Shown here: positions 47,514-56,191 of the stretch, in pieces
Position numbering within the stretch: the stretch's first letter is position 1
Layout: every line of letters begins with the position of its first letter
Assembly: GCA_023442525.1 (NCBI GenBank)
Contig: JAEZZA010000020.1
Coordinates: forward strand, 118,298-182,297
Origin: Bacteroidota bacterium
Lineage (GTDB): Bacteria > Bacteroidota > Bacteroidia > Bacteroidales > UBA10428
Reading direction: 5' to 3'
Length of the DNA stretch: 64,000 nt
Notes under the pieces: model-generated
The model's input: only the letters and a program-made list of their open reading frames with translations
Told to the model about the DNA's origin: nothing
Databases searched by the model: none
Position numbers and translations under genes: made by a program

Positions 47514-48426
47514 TAGCCATAAGAAATTAGCGGGGAAAATATCAGACTTTTTCAAAAAGGTCAATTTCCCGGGAGCCAAAGGGATTTCTTTCTACGAAGT
47601 GTCGTCCATGTTTCTAAAGGGCTTGTCGAAAGGATCACTGAATATAAGGGCTACTTCAATCGCATTCCATTTCCTTCTGGCTCTGGGACCTGCTGTAATT
47701 TTTTTGCTGGGTCTGATACCCTACATCCCGCTGAACAACTTTCAGGTTAGTCTGATGGACGTACTTGAAGATATAATACCCGGAAACTCATATATCGTTC
47801 TGGAATCTCTGCTTGAGGAAATTTTTGAAAAACATCATGGCCTTCAAATACTGGGCTTTTTTGTTACACTTTTCTTCATTCAAAGAGGACTGAACGGGAT
47901 TCTTCAGGCATTCAATGCCACTTATCATACCGTAGATGTCCGGTCGTGGCTTGAAAGACATCTGGTAAGCCTTTTTCTGTTTTTCATCATTTTTATTCTC
48001 GTAACGCTATCAGCAATTCTGCTTTTCTTTAGTAACATGGGAGTTAAGCAATTGGTGTCCAACGGGACCATTAATTCCCATGCCATGGTGACCCTGTTAT
48101 TAGCCGGAAAATGGATTATCGTTTGTGCGGTGACTTTTATGGTTATATCCTTCTTGTATTTTTTTGCCCCTTCACGCAAGACCAAATGGAAACTTTTCTC
48201 TCCGGGTTCTGTTTTTGCCACACTTCTGTCCATCATTACCTCGCTTATCGTATCGTACGTCATAAATCATTTTGCCCCGTTGAACAGATTCTACGGGTCA
48301 ATTGGCACGCTGATAGCCGTGATGCTTTGGATGAATTTTAATGCTATGGCGCTACTCGCGGGTTTCGAACTGAACGCAAGTATAAAGAATGTACGACTTC
48401 GGAAACTTGAACCAACGGTAATCTGA
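47482..48426 (+). CDS. YihY/BrkB-family inner-membrane protein
   Basis: 314 residues with six predicted membrane helices (about 60-85, 125-145, 165-190, 205-230, 240-262, 270-295). Family signatures are SLNIRATSIAFHFLLALGPAVIFLL, RGLNGILQAFNATYH and YGSIGTLIAVMLWMNFNAMALLAGFELNA (as successive blocks). The family was once called ribonuclease BN, wrongly; its actual role is unknown and a transport function is often suggested. Overlaps nadC by 32 bp, so it is translated from the same mRNA. Confidence 0.9.
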   Translation: MNLAPRIFISDSHKKLAGKISDFFKKVNFPGAKGISFYEVSSMFLKGLSKGSLNIRATSIAFHFLLALGPAVIFLLGLIPYIPLNNFQVSLMDVLEDIIPGNSYIVLESLLEEIFEKHHGLQILGFFVTLFFIQRGLNGILQAFNATYHTVDVRSWLERHLVSLFLFFIIFILVTLSAILLFFSNMGVKQLVSNGTINSHAMVTLLLAGKWIIVCAVTFMVISFLYFFAPSRKTKWKLFSPGSVFATLLSIITSLIVSYVINHFAPLNRFYGSIGTLIAVMLWMNFNAMALLAGFELNASIKNVRLRKLEPTVI

Positions 48427-48473
48427 AGTGTTTATTACGTGCCGCATCCTTTGTGCTGGCTCCCTTATAACTT

Positions 48474-49082
48474 ATGGATAATCATTTTCTCGAAATCGAC
48501 AACCTGGACGCTGATCCGATAGTTCAATTCAGGTACTGGCTTAATGAAGCACTTAACAGCAGTTCGCATGAGCCTACGGCAATGATACTTTCAACATCAA
48601 CTACCGATGGCAAACCTTCATCAAGAGTAGTTTTACTCAAAGGTGTGGATAATTACGGCTTCACTTTTTTTACTAATTACGAAAGCAGGAAAGCCCTGGA
48701 AATTGCTGCAAATCCAATGGGATCACTTCTGTTCTATTGGCCGGCAATGGATCGCCAGGTGAGAATTGAGGGCAGGATATTGAAAACAGCACCGCATGAA
48801 TCGGATGAGTATTTCTCATCGCGGCCCGAGGGAAGTAAAATAGGAGCATGGGCTTCACCTCAAAGCCGCAGGATACCTAATCGGGAATATCTCGAAAATC
48901 TGCACCGGGATTATTTGAAACTTTTCAGAACTAAAAACCTGGAACGACCCGAAAACTGGGGAGGATACAAACTAATCCCCGATGTGATGGAATTCTGGCA
49001 AAGCAGGGAAAACAGGCTTCACGACCGTTTTGAATATGTACGTAAAGGAGGTATCTGGGAAATTTATCGCCTCGCCCCCTGA
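48474..49082 (+). CDS. pdxH: Pyridoxamine 5'-phosphate oxidase
   Basis: 202 residues, typical length. FMN- and substrate-binding blocks: AMILSTSTTDGKPSSRVVLLKG, FTFFTNYESRKA, FYWPAMDRQVRIEG, SRPEGSKIGAWASPQSR, and the C-terminal WGGYKLIPDVMEFWQSRENRLHDR. The enzyme oxidises PNP or PMP to pyridoxal 5'-phosphate. It ends with IYRLAP one base from the stop of the convergent valS gene, with no room for a separate terminator. Confidence 0.97.
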   Translation: MDNHFLEIDNLDADPIVQFRYWLNEALNSSSHEPTAMILSTSTTDGKPSSRVVLLKGVDNYGFTFFTNYESRKALEIAANPMGSLLFYWPAMDRQVRIEGRILKTAPHESDEYFSSRPEGSKIGAWASPQSRRIPNREYLENLHRDYLKLFRTKNLERPENWGGYKLIPDVMEFWQSRENRLHDRFEYVRKGGIWEIYRLAP

Positions 49083-49083
49083 C

Positions 49084-51720
49084 TCAGGATTTAGAACTGT
49101 TCAACTGCTTAAGCCTTTCTTCAATAGCCTTAATTCGGGTTTCGGCATCTTCCTTTTTACGGTTTTCAAGCTCGACGACCTTAGCAGGAGCACTATTTAC
49201 AAATCTCTCATTGTTAAGCTTATTCATAACCGAAGCAAGAAATCCGCGGGTATATTCCAGTTCCGATTCCAGTTTTTTTATTTCCTCATCGTTGTCGTGT
49301 AAATCGCCCAGTGGTATGTAATATTCTGCTTCAGCAGTAATAAAACTTATGGCATTCTCCGGTTTTTCACTAATGATCTTAATTTCTGACAGATTTGCCA
49401 TCCTTATTACTACAGGCTCAAAATCTTTCTGATAAGCAATCGGCCTGATAAGCAATTCGAGTTTATCCTTGAATGATATACGATTTTCAGTTCTTGTATT
49501 GCGAATAAAACTTATTACCTGCTTAACATGTTCAAACTGACTAAGTTTTTCAGCGTCAACAGGCCGGATAGCAGGTGCCTTTTCAAGCATCAGGCTTAAA
49601 CCATGTGGCCTGTCCTTAAGCAGATGCCAGATCTCCTCAGTAATAAATGGTATAAATGGATGTAAAATACGGAGTAATACCTCGAACATTTCAACAGTCG
49701 ACTGGTATGTCCTGCGATCGAGTGGTTTTCCATATTCCGGCTTAACAATTTCGAGGTACCACGATGAAAACTCATCCCAGAATAGCTTGTAAGCTATCAT
49801 CAATGCTTCGGAAATCCGGTACTGTTCAAAGGCTTCTTCTATTTCCCGCACTCCCTGTTTAAGCCTTTCGTAAAACCAGACTATTGCACGTTCGGCCGCA
49901 GCAGTTGGCCGTGAATCATTATCAACAGGCCATGTTTTAACAAGCCGGAATGCATTCCATATCTTGTTTGCGAAATTTCTTCCCTGTTCAGAAAGACTAT
50001 CATCGAATAGCAGGTCGTTTCCTGCCGGTGAGCAAAGAAGCATTCCTACCCTTACTCCATCGGCACTGAATTTTTCAATTAATTCAAGCGGATCAGGAGA
50101 ATTACCTAACGATTTCGACATCTTTCGCCTCTTTTTATCTCTTACCATACCGGTGAGATAAACATTTTTAAAGGGTTTTTCTTTCCGGTACTCATAACCC
50201 GCGATGATCATACGTGCTACCCAGAAAAACAATATATCCGGAGCCGTGATGAGATCGTTCGTGGGATAGTAATAATTGATTTCGGGATTACCGGGATTTC
50301 TGATTCCGTCAAAAACCGTAACTGGCCATAACCACGAAGAAAACCATGTATCGAGTACATCTTCGTCCTGTTTCAGATTGCTCAAAGTTAACCCCGGATT
50401 ACCGGTTTTTTCACGGGCAAGTTCTAGAGCCTTCTCAGAGCTTTCAGCAACTACATATTCATTGGTACCGTTGATGTAATAAGCCGGTATCTGATGTCCC
50501 CACCACAACTGTCTTGAAATACACCAGTCCTTTACATTCTCCATCCAGTTCCGGTAGGTATTCTTATATTTTGAAGGAGTGAGCCGGATGTCATCATTCA
50601 TTACGTGCTCAAGTGCCGGAGCGGAAAGTTCTTTCATCTTAAGAAACCATTGCAGCGATAAACGTGGTTCAATCACCGCATTGGTACGTTCGGAATATCC
50701 TATTTTGTTGGTATATTCCTCAACCTTCAGCAATAATCCGTCTTCTTCCAGCTTCTTAACTGCTAACTCGCGGGCTGCAAACCGGTCAACTCCGGTAAAC
50801 AAGCCGGCTTTCTCATTCAATGTGCCATCTTCGTTGAAAATGTCGATAACAGGAAGATTATATCGGATTCCAATTTCATAGTCGTTAATATCGTGGGCAG
50901 GAGTGATTTTAAGACATCCTGTACCAAATTCCATGTCGACATAACTGTCCTGGATTACCGGAACCATCCGGTTGACGAGCGGGACAATAACCTTTTTGCC
51001 AGCCATATTGCTGTATCTGGGATCGGCCGGGTTCACGCATACTGCAGTATCGCCAAGTATAGTTTCGGGTCTTGTGGTAGCAACAGTAAGGAAATCATCC
51101 GAACCGTCAATTCTGTATTTTACATAATACAGGTTTGATTTAACCTCACGATAAATCACTTCTTCGTCCGATACCGCCGTCTTTGCCTGGGGATCCCAGT
51201 TTACCATTCTGATTCCCCTGTAGATAAATCCTTTATTATAAAGATCGATGAAGACCTTTATAACACTTTCCGACATGCTGTCGTCCATGGTGAAGCAGGT
51301 TCGTGACCAGTCACAAGAGGCACCCAGTTTTTTTAACTGTTCCAGTATGATATCGCCATGCTTTCGTTTCCATTCCCAGGCATGTTCCAGAAATTCCTGC
51401 CTCGTCAGATCCTTTTTTTCAATTCCCTCGCTCTTTAATTTGGCAACAACCCTTGCTTCTGTGGCAATGGAGGCATGATCGGTTCCCGGCACCCAGCAGG
51501 CATTCCTGCCTTTCATGCGGGCACGACGTATCAAAATATCCTGAATGGTATTGTTGAGCATGTGACCCATGTGCAGAACCCCCGTGACATTCGGAGGGGG
51601 AATCACAATAGTGTATGGAATGCGGCCATCGGGTACCGATTTGAAAAACTCCTTATCCATCCAATATTGATACCACTTATCCTCAACCTCCCGCGGATTA
51701 TATTTACTGGGAATTTCCAT
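49084..51720 (-). CDS. valS: Valyl-tRNA synthetase
   Basis: 878 residues, class I synthetase. The HIGH motif appears as HMGHM in [12 protein letters not shown] and the KMSKS motif in [16 protein letters not shown]. An editing (CP1) domain lies at about 190-350 ([17 protein letters not shown]), the anticodon-binding domain at about 600-760, and a C-terminal coiled-coil arm at about 815-878 ([21 protein letters not shown] region) which clamps tRNA. All standard parts are present. A -7-like TATTTTTG lies 36 nt upstream. Confidence 0.97.
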   Translation of the reverse strand: MEIPSKYNPREVEDKWYQYWMDKEFFKSVPDGRIPYTIVIPPPNVTGVLHMGHMLNNTIQDILIRRARMKGRNACWVPGTDHASIATEARVVAKLKSEGIEKKDLTRQEFLEHAWEWKRKHGDIILEQLKKLGASCDWSRTCFTMDDSMSESVIKVFIDLYNKGFIYRGIRMVNWDPQAKTAVSDEEVIYREVKSNLYYVKYRIDGSDDFLTVATTRPETILGDTAVCVNPADPRYSNMAGKKVIVPLVNRMVPVIQDSYVDMEFGTGCLKITPAHDINDYEIGIRYNLPVIDIFNEDGTLNEKAGLFTGVDRFAARELAVKKLEEDGLLLKVEEYTNKIGYSERTNAVIEPRLSLQWFLKMKELSAPALEHVMNDDIRLTPSKYKNTYRNWMENVKDWCISRQLWWGHQIPAYYINGTNEYVVAESSEKALELAREKTGNPGLTLSNLKQDEDVLDTWFSSWLWPVTVFDGIRNPGNPEINYYYPTNDLITAPDILFFWVARMIIAGYEYRKEKPFKNVYLTGMVRDKKRRKMSKSLGNSPDPLELIEKFSADGVRVGMLLCSPAGNDLLFDDSLSEQGRNFANKIWNAFRLVKTWPVDNDSRPTAAAERAIVWFYERLKQGVREIEEAFEQYRISEALMIAYKLFWDEFSSWYLEIVKPEYGKPLDRRTYQSTVEMFEVLLRILHPFIPFITEEIWHLLKDRPHGLSLMLEKAPAIRPVDAEKLSQFEHVKQVISFIRNTRTENRISFKDKLELLIRPIAYQKDFEPVVIRMANLSEIKIISEKPENAISFITAEAEYYIPLGDLHDNDEEIKKLESELEYTRGFLASVMNKLNNERFVNSAPAKVVELENRKKEDAETRIKAIEERLKQLNSSKS

Positions 51721-51755
51721 GCTTAATTAATTGCTGTGTTTGACTTAAAACCATG

Positions 51756-51763
51756 CAAAAATA
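51756..51763 (-). promoter_or_regulatory. valS: Possible -7 promoter element for valS
   Basis: TATTTTTG on the minus strand matches TAnnTTTG, 36 nt before the ATG. No clear -33 partner was seen. Confidence 0.45.
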
Positions 51764-51852
51764 GAACTTTTCGGCTATTAACCTTTCGGAATATTCATAA
51801 CATACCTATTTATATTTTCTGTATATCGGGAACTATATGTTTCGAAAACTGT

Positions 51853-51860
51853 TATTTTTG
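51853..51860 (+). promoter_or_regulatory. Possible -7 promoter element for the DUF1573 gene
   Basis: TATTTTTG matches TAnnTTTG and lies 23 nt before the ATG at 51884. No good -33 TTTG is present at the usual distance. Confidence 0.45.
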
Positions 51861-51883
51861 TTCCAATTAATATTCACCCCGAT

Positions 51884-52321
51884 ATGAGGAATTTCACCGG
51901 ATTATTCACGCTCCTGTTGGTTTTGATAATAGCAGGTTGTTCACAGACATCACAAAAGACTTCAATCGGTCCAACCGGTGCTGCGATAAAATTTGAAACT
52001 ATCGAACACGACTTTGGCACTATACCATATAAAGGTGATGGAGCATTTGAATTCGTGTTTAAAAGCGAAGGTGAGGAACCGTTGGTGCTGAAAAATGTAA
52101 GATCGAGCTGCGGTTGCACCGTGCCGGAATGGCCAAAAGAACCGGTAATGAAAGGAGACAAGTCAAAAATTAGAGTTGTTTACAATACAAGGATCTCCGG
52201 AAGTTTTTCAAAAACAATATCCGTATTTTCAAATGCATCCGAAGAGCCTATAATTCTTGTTATTAAAGGAAAGGTTGAATCGGAGCAGCCGACTATGTCG
52301 GACAGACCCGTTCTTGAATAG
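51884..52321 (+). CDS. DUF1573 lipoprotein
   Basis: 145 residues. Signal sequence MRNFTGLFTLLLVLIIAGC with a good lipobox (IAGC; Cys19). The DUF1573 Ig-like domain (about 40-135) has the family phrases IEHDFGTIPYKGDGAFEFVFKSEG, LKNVRSSCGCTVPEWP and FSKTISVFSNA. The SSCGCT pair of cysteines is a hallmark of this family and may bind a metal. Function unknown. Its stop is 38 bp before the aminotransferase, so one transcript is likely. Confidence 0.9.
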   Translation: MRNFTGLFTLLLVLIIAGCSQTSQKTSIGPTGAAIKFETIEHDFGTIPYKGDGAFEFVFKSEGEEPLVLKNVRSSCGCTVPEWPKEPVMKGDKSKIRVVYNTRISGSFSKTISVFSNASEEPIILVIKGKVESEQPTMSDRPVLE

Positions 52322-52359
52322 ATCTTTTTACAATACCGTTAGTTTTAATCCCAAACCAT

Positions 52360-53562
52360 ATGCCTGACATTTCAAACAGAGGGAAATTAATGCCCAATTC
52401 CCCGATTCGAAAACTGGTACCACTTGCCGAAGAAGCTGGCAAACGCGGGTGCAAAGTATATCGTTTAAATATTGGCCAACCCGACTTGCTTACATCTCCG
52501 AATGCACTTGAAGCCATCCATAATTACTCAGCCAACGTCATTGAATATGGGCACAGTGCCGGAAATGAATCGCTACGAAAAAAGTTTGCCGCTTTTTACA
52601 AAAATATGGGCGTAAGCCTTGATTATAAAGATATTCTGGTTACAACGGGAGGGTCGGAAGCTATTACACTTACATTACTTACATGCCTCAACGCAGGCGA
52701 TGAAATTATTGTACCTGAACCATTCTATGCAAATTACTTCAGTTTTGCCACTGCTGCCGATGTTAAGGTAGTACCTGTAACTTCATATATCGATGAAGGT
52801 TTTGCTCTGCCGCCAATCAGTGAATTTGAAAAGAAAATCACACCAAAAACAAGGGCGGTAATTATCTGTAATCCGAACAACCCCACCGGATATTTATATT
52901 CGTGGAAAGAACTGGCACAAATTCGCGATCTGGTTATCAGGCACAATTTGTTTTTTATTTGCGACGAAGTATACAGGGAACTGTGTTACGATGGCAACGC
53001 CGTCAAGTCATCCATGCTTCTTGAAGGTATCGATCAGCATTTGATTCTTATTGACTCGGTTTCGAAACGATATAGTGCAACCGGATTACGCGTGGGTGTT
53101 ATGGCATCAAGAAATCATGAGTTGCTTGATACGGCGCTGAAATTCTGCCAGGCCCGACTTTGTCCCCCTAATCTTGGTCAGGTTGCCGCAGAAGCTGCAT
53201 TGGACTCTCCTCCCGAATATTCCTCCTACATATACAATTCATTTCTGGAGCGAAGGAATTACCTGGTTGAGGCTTTGAATTCAATCCCCGGTGTTTATTG
53301 TCCTGTTCCCAAGGGAGCATTTTACACTATGGTTCGGTTGCCGGTTGATGATGCCGAAAAGTTTGCCATGTGGATGCTCAAATCATTTGAATATAATAAT
53401 CAAACCGTAATGCTTGCCCCGGGTTCAGGCTTTTATACAACCCCGGGATCGGGACGACAGGAAGTGCGTATTGCTTATGTGCTTAATCTCGAAGATCTCA
53501 GAAATGCTATGGAATGCCTCAAAATCGGTTTGGCTCAATATCCGGAAAGCTTAACCAATTAA
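52360..53562 (+). CDS. Class I/II PLP-dependent aminotransferase
   Basis: 400 residues, fold type I. The Schiff-base lysine is Lys236 in DSVSKRYSATGLRVG. Other landmarks are YRLNIGQPDL, EYGHSAGNESLR, VTTGGSEAITLTL, ICNPNNPTG, CDEVYRELCYDG and the C-terminal EVRIAYVLN with its carboxylate-binding Arg. It belongs to the aspartate/aromatic aminotransferase group; the substrate cannot be fixed from sequence. Converges with the MBL hydrolase gene with 12 bp between the stops. Confidence 0.9.
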   Translation: MPDISNRGKLMPNSPIRKLVPLAEEAGKRGCKVYRLNIGQPDLLTSPNALEAIHNYSANVIEYGHSAGNESLRKKFAAFYKNMGVSLDYKDILVTTGGSEAITLTLLTCLNAGDEIIVPEPFYANYFSFATAADVKVVPVTSYIDEGFALPPISEFEKKITPKTRAVIICNPNNPTGYLYSWKELAQIRDLVIRHNLFFICDEVYRELCYDGNAVKSSMLLEGIDQHLILIDSVSKRYSATGLRVGVMASRNHELLDTALKFCQARLCPPNLGQVAAEAALDSPPEYSSYIYNSFLERRNYLVEALNSIPGVYCPVPKGAFYTMVRLPVDDAEKFAMWMLKSFEYNNQTVMLAPGSGFYTTPGSGRQEVRIAYVLNLEDLRNAMECLKIGLAQYPESLTN

Positions 53563-53574
53563 AGCACAGCGATT

Positions 53575-54345
53575 TTAATCTTCAAACCTAATCCGGTATA
53601 CTTCTCCGGCCTCATATCGCGACGTAAGGTGGACATTGATTTTCCCCGATAATTCTGAGAATCTGTTGTATGCTGTTTCCGGTGTGTTATTTTCAGCCGA
53701 AAGATGACTCAGAAATAACTCTCTTAGTTTACTGCACGGATTATTAACCAAAAGGTCATAAGCCTGGTCATTCGACAAATGTCCGTATTCCGATGCGATC
53801 CTCTTTTTTAACGGCCAGGGATATTTACCGTTCCATAACATCTTCTCATCATAATTTGATTCGAGAAATACCACATCACAAAGTATAAGATTCTGAACCA
53901 CATGATCACAGGCACTGCCAATATCTGTAAAAACTCCGGTGTTTACTCCCTTATATGAAACTCTGAATGAGCATGGTTCTGCGGCATCATGAAGTTTCGA
54001 AAAGGGATAAATACTGAAATCGCCGACATTTATTTCGCATCCTGGTTTGAAAAACCTCGGTGCAGAAGGTCGCAGATTCGGATACATTGCTGTATAGGTC
54101 TGGGCAGTGACATACACAGGAATTCTCAATCGTTTACTGAGCACCCTTGTCCCACTGGTATGATCGGTATGCTCATGCGAAATAAAAATAGCTTTTACCC
54201 GTGAAGGATCAAGATTTCGCAGATGCATTCGGGCAATGATTTGCCTTGCCGAAATCCCTGCATCTATAAGAACAGCATCCGCGCTGTTTCCAATATAATA
54301 ACAATTACCGTTACTTCCCGAAGCTATTGCGCAAACTGTCAGCAT
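53575..54345 (-). CDS. Metallo-beta-lactamase fold hydrolase, YycJ/WalJ-like
   Basis: 256 residues. The metal motif is HEHTDHTSG (about 56-64), with further ligands in FSKLHDAAEPCSF, DIGSACDHV and LSHLSAENNTPETA. The opening CAIASGSNGNCYYIG is typical of the YycJ/WalJ group, metal-dependent (probably nuclease) enzymes of the cytoplasm. The exact substrate is unknown. It is transcribed away from the RAYT gene. Confidence 0.88.
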   Translation of the reverse strand: MLTVCAIASGSNGNCYYIGNSADAVLIDAGISARQIIARMHLRNLDPSRVKAIFISHEHTDHTSGTRVLSKRLRIPVYVTAQTYTAMYPNLRPSAPRFFKPGCEINVGDFSIYPFSKLHDAAEPCSFRVSYKGVNTGVFTDIGSACDHVVQNLILCDVVFLESNYDEKMLWNGKYPWPLKKRIASEYGHLSNDQAYDLLVNNPCSKLRELFLSHLSAENNTPETAYNRFSELSGKINVHLTSRYEAGEVYRIRFED

Positions 54346-54481
54346 TTATTAACGACTTTCTGCAGAATTATTTTATTATTAAAGGTTCTCACAATGGTAG
54401 ATAACATTTTCCTTATGTCATAATATTCATAGGGCAAATAAACAGCTTTTTTAAATGTATATCAACCAATATTTTTCCGCC

Positions 54482-54496
54482 CACCCCGTCGGGGTG
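54482..54496 (+). repeat. REP-like GC hairpin, left copy
   Basis: CACCCCG (54482-54488) and CGGGGTG (54490-54496) are perfect inverted arms around a central T. The same 15 nt occur in reverse-complement form at 55336-55350 on the other side of the RAYT gene. The core shared by the two copies, read in one orientation, is 17 nt (CACCCCGACGGGGTGGG). Confidence 0.8.
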
Positions 54497-54598
54497 TTAC
54501 GTGTATATTTATACATATCGATATAGCCTTCATTATTTGTTTTTTACGGATTATATTAATATATTTTCTTAATACCTCCAATGTATATATATGCATAA

Positions 54599-54631
54599 TT
54601 GGATATAGTATTAAATATTTTTATATATTTG
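54599..54631 (+). promoter_or_regulatory. Predicted promoter for the RAYT gene
   Basis: TTG at 54599-54601 and TATATTTG at 54624-54631 (exact TAnnTTTG) are 22 nt apart. Transcription would begin about 12 nt before the ATG at 54651, giving a nearly leaderless mRNA. Confidence 0.5.
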
Positions 54632-54650
54632 ATTATAAATATGTTTGGTT

Positions 54651-55220
54651 ATGGAAATAGAAGTAATTGAACCCGATTATTACTATCACATTTACAACCG
54701 AGGAAACAACAGGCAACCGATCTTTTTACATCACGATCATTATCTGAAATTTCTAGTTCTTTGCGCAAAATATCTTCCCAAACATATAGATATTCTATCA
54801 TATTGCCTGATACCAAACCATTTTCATTTCCTTATGTACATTCATCCTGATATAGACTGGCATACTAAATGCAGCGGATGTACACCACTTAATAAACTTT
54901 TTAATTCTTATGCTCAATGGTTTAACAAACGAACTTATCGAACCGGGGGATTATTCGAGGGGCCATTTAAAAGGAAAAGGATCCTGGATCAGGATTATCT
55001 GAAATATATAATTTATTATATACACAGAAATCCGATGCATCATAATATGACCAATCAACCGGATGAATACCCATATAGCTCATTTAAAAGTATAATCGAC
55101 GACAGACCCTCACTAATAACTAGAAATCATCTGTTTGAATGGTTTGATGGGCCAGGACATTTTGCCGAGTTTCATAAACAACAGTTTGAATTTGACGCAA
55201 AAGAATTCTTTGATGATTGA
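54651..55220 (+). CDS. REP-associated tyrosine transposase (RAYT, IS200-like Y1 family)
   Basis: 189 residues from the ATG at 54651 (a TTG two codons upstream is possible). The N-terminal DYYYHIYNRGNNRQPIF and the HUH metal motif in CLIPNHFHFLM (His57, His59) are typical. The nucleophile is probably Tyr123 in IIYYIHRNP, the RAYT counterpart of the usual YIELNP. EGPFKRKRI matches the family's conserved RFK-like block. RAYTs are single-copy, host-adapted relatives of IS200 transposases that cut at REP hairpins. Here two REP-like hairpins flank the gene in inverted orientation. All active-site residues are intact. Confidence 0.93.
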   Translation: MEIEVIEPDYYYHIYNRGNNRQPIFLHHDHYLKFLVLCAKYLPKHIDILSYCLIPNHFHFLMYIHPDIDWHTKCSGCTPLNKLFNSYAQWFNKRTYRTGGLFEGPFKRKRILDQDYLKYIIYYIHRNPMHHNMTNQPDEYPYSSFKSIIDDRPSLITRNHLFEWFDGPGHFAEFHKQQFEFDAKEFFDD

Positions 55221-55279
55221 CAGGTACGCCTCATGAAACCCTCATAAACAAAGCATTTTCAGACATATCCCTGCTAAAA

Positions 55280-56191
55280 TCATTCTCCAGATAGAGATTC
55301 AGGATTCATAAAATCTCTACTTAACATAATTGACCCACCCCGACGGGGTGGGTAGTAAAAATCCCGGAGGAGGGATTGGAAATAGGGCAGGTTGTGTTTC
55401 CAGGGAGTATGGCCTGAAGAAGGGATGATTTGCAGGCGGGCGCCGGGGAAGCGGGCAATCTGGTGTTCGCGGCTTTTGCCGTAGGCATCGTGTTCGCCAT
55501 AGGTAATTAGTACCGGATAGGGTGTAATGCCAAAAGAGTCGATCGGAGGGTGTTTTTTTATTTCCCTGCGCGTGAGAGTGCCTGCTCTTGAACCAATTCC
55601 AGAAATCTTCTCATCATCCGGAGCATCAACATTGTACCCTTTATGATAATTAATGATTAGCTGCCTGAACAGCCGCCGATATGCAGTTTTGCTACCCAGT
55701 ATCCCTGCTACGAAATCCCTCACCATGCCAAGCCATTCAAGTGCGGTGGCCCGCCTGTAATTATACATAAAGATCTCCCTTTCGGCCATTGTCCATATTT
55801 TGCCTGTACCGGAGGCCGGACTGCAAAGAAACAGACTCAGGATATTCTGTGAATGAACCCGGGCATAAAGTTGTGCATACACACCTCCCCATGAGTGGCC
55901 AAATAAATGAAATCTGGTTAATGAATAATGTTTTCGGATCACTTCAAGGTCTGAAATATATTCTTGAATCTGAAATGTGCATGGATCATTTATTCCACGC
56001 CCCGAACCCCTTTGTTCAAACTTTAAAACCTGGTAATAAGGTGACAGAAAATCGCAAATTTCCGTCATATCATCCGGGACACCCGGCCCACCGTGCAGGA
56101 GAACAATGGTTTCCGCCGAGGGACGCCGGTACAGGGTAGTATATAAACTTGCACTTCCGTTGTGAAGTGTTTCATTTACCACAGCCTCCAT
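55280..56191 (-). CDS. Alpha/beta-hydrolase, proline iminopeptidase-like
   Basis: 303 residues. The oxyanion region VLLHGGPGVPDD, the nucleophile Ser100 in FGHSWGG, the acid in LITYGEHDAYG and the histidine in SSGHTPWKHN form the catalytic triad expected for the proline iminopeptidase/alpha-beta-hydrolase group. No signal peptide. The domain appears to end near residue 278 (QSLLRDFYY). The last 24 residues begin with PPRRGG, which is encoded by the right REP-like hairpin, so the C-terminus looks extended by insertion of that element. The ATG follows the TAG of the DUF1343 gene directly (0 bp), a tight translational coupling. Substrate unknown. Confidence 0.87.
   Translation of the reverse strand: MEAVVNETLHNGSASLYTTLYRRPSAETIVLLHGGPGVPDDMTEICDFLSPYYQVLKFEQRGSGRGINDPCTFQIQEYISDLEVIRKHYSLTRFHLFGHSWGGVYAQLYARVHSQNILSLFLCSPASGTGKIWTMAEREIFMYNYRRATALEWLGMVRDFVAGILGSKTAYRRLFRQLIINYHKGYNVDAPDDEKISGIGSRAGTLTRREIKKHPPIDSFGITPYPVLITYGEHDAYGKSREHQIARFPGARLQIIPSSGHTPWKHNLPYFQSLLRDFYYPPRRGGSIMLSRDFMNPESLSGE
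55333..55353 (-). repeat. REP-like GC hairpin, right copy, inside the hydrolase 3' end
   Basis: ACCCACCCCG (55333-55342) and CGGGGTGGGT (55344-55353) are perfect 10-bp arms around a central A. It is the inverted counterpart of the left copy with longer arms. It encodes residues 280-287 of the hydrolase. A GTAG tetranucleotide (55352-55355), known beside REP hairpins of enterobacterial RAYTs, touches its edge. Confidence 0.8.

Larger units (their letters stand above)
54346..54650. other. AT-rich intergenic region upstream of the RAYT gene
   Basis: About 300 bp, very AT-rich with many TATA-like tracts. It contains one GC-rich palindrome (54482-54496) that stands out from its surroundings and a promoter-like pair near the RAYT start. 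Nothing else is recognised. Confidence 0.6.

Noticed and set aside
54482..54496. Left GC palindrome considered as a terminator for the MBL hydrolase or RAYT genes
   Set aside because: It lies upstream of both divergent genes and is not followed by T; the matched inverted copy at 55333 favours a REP-type element.
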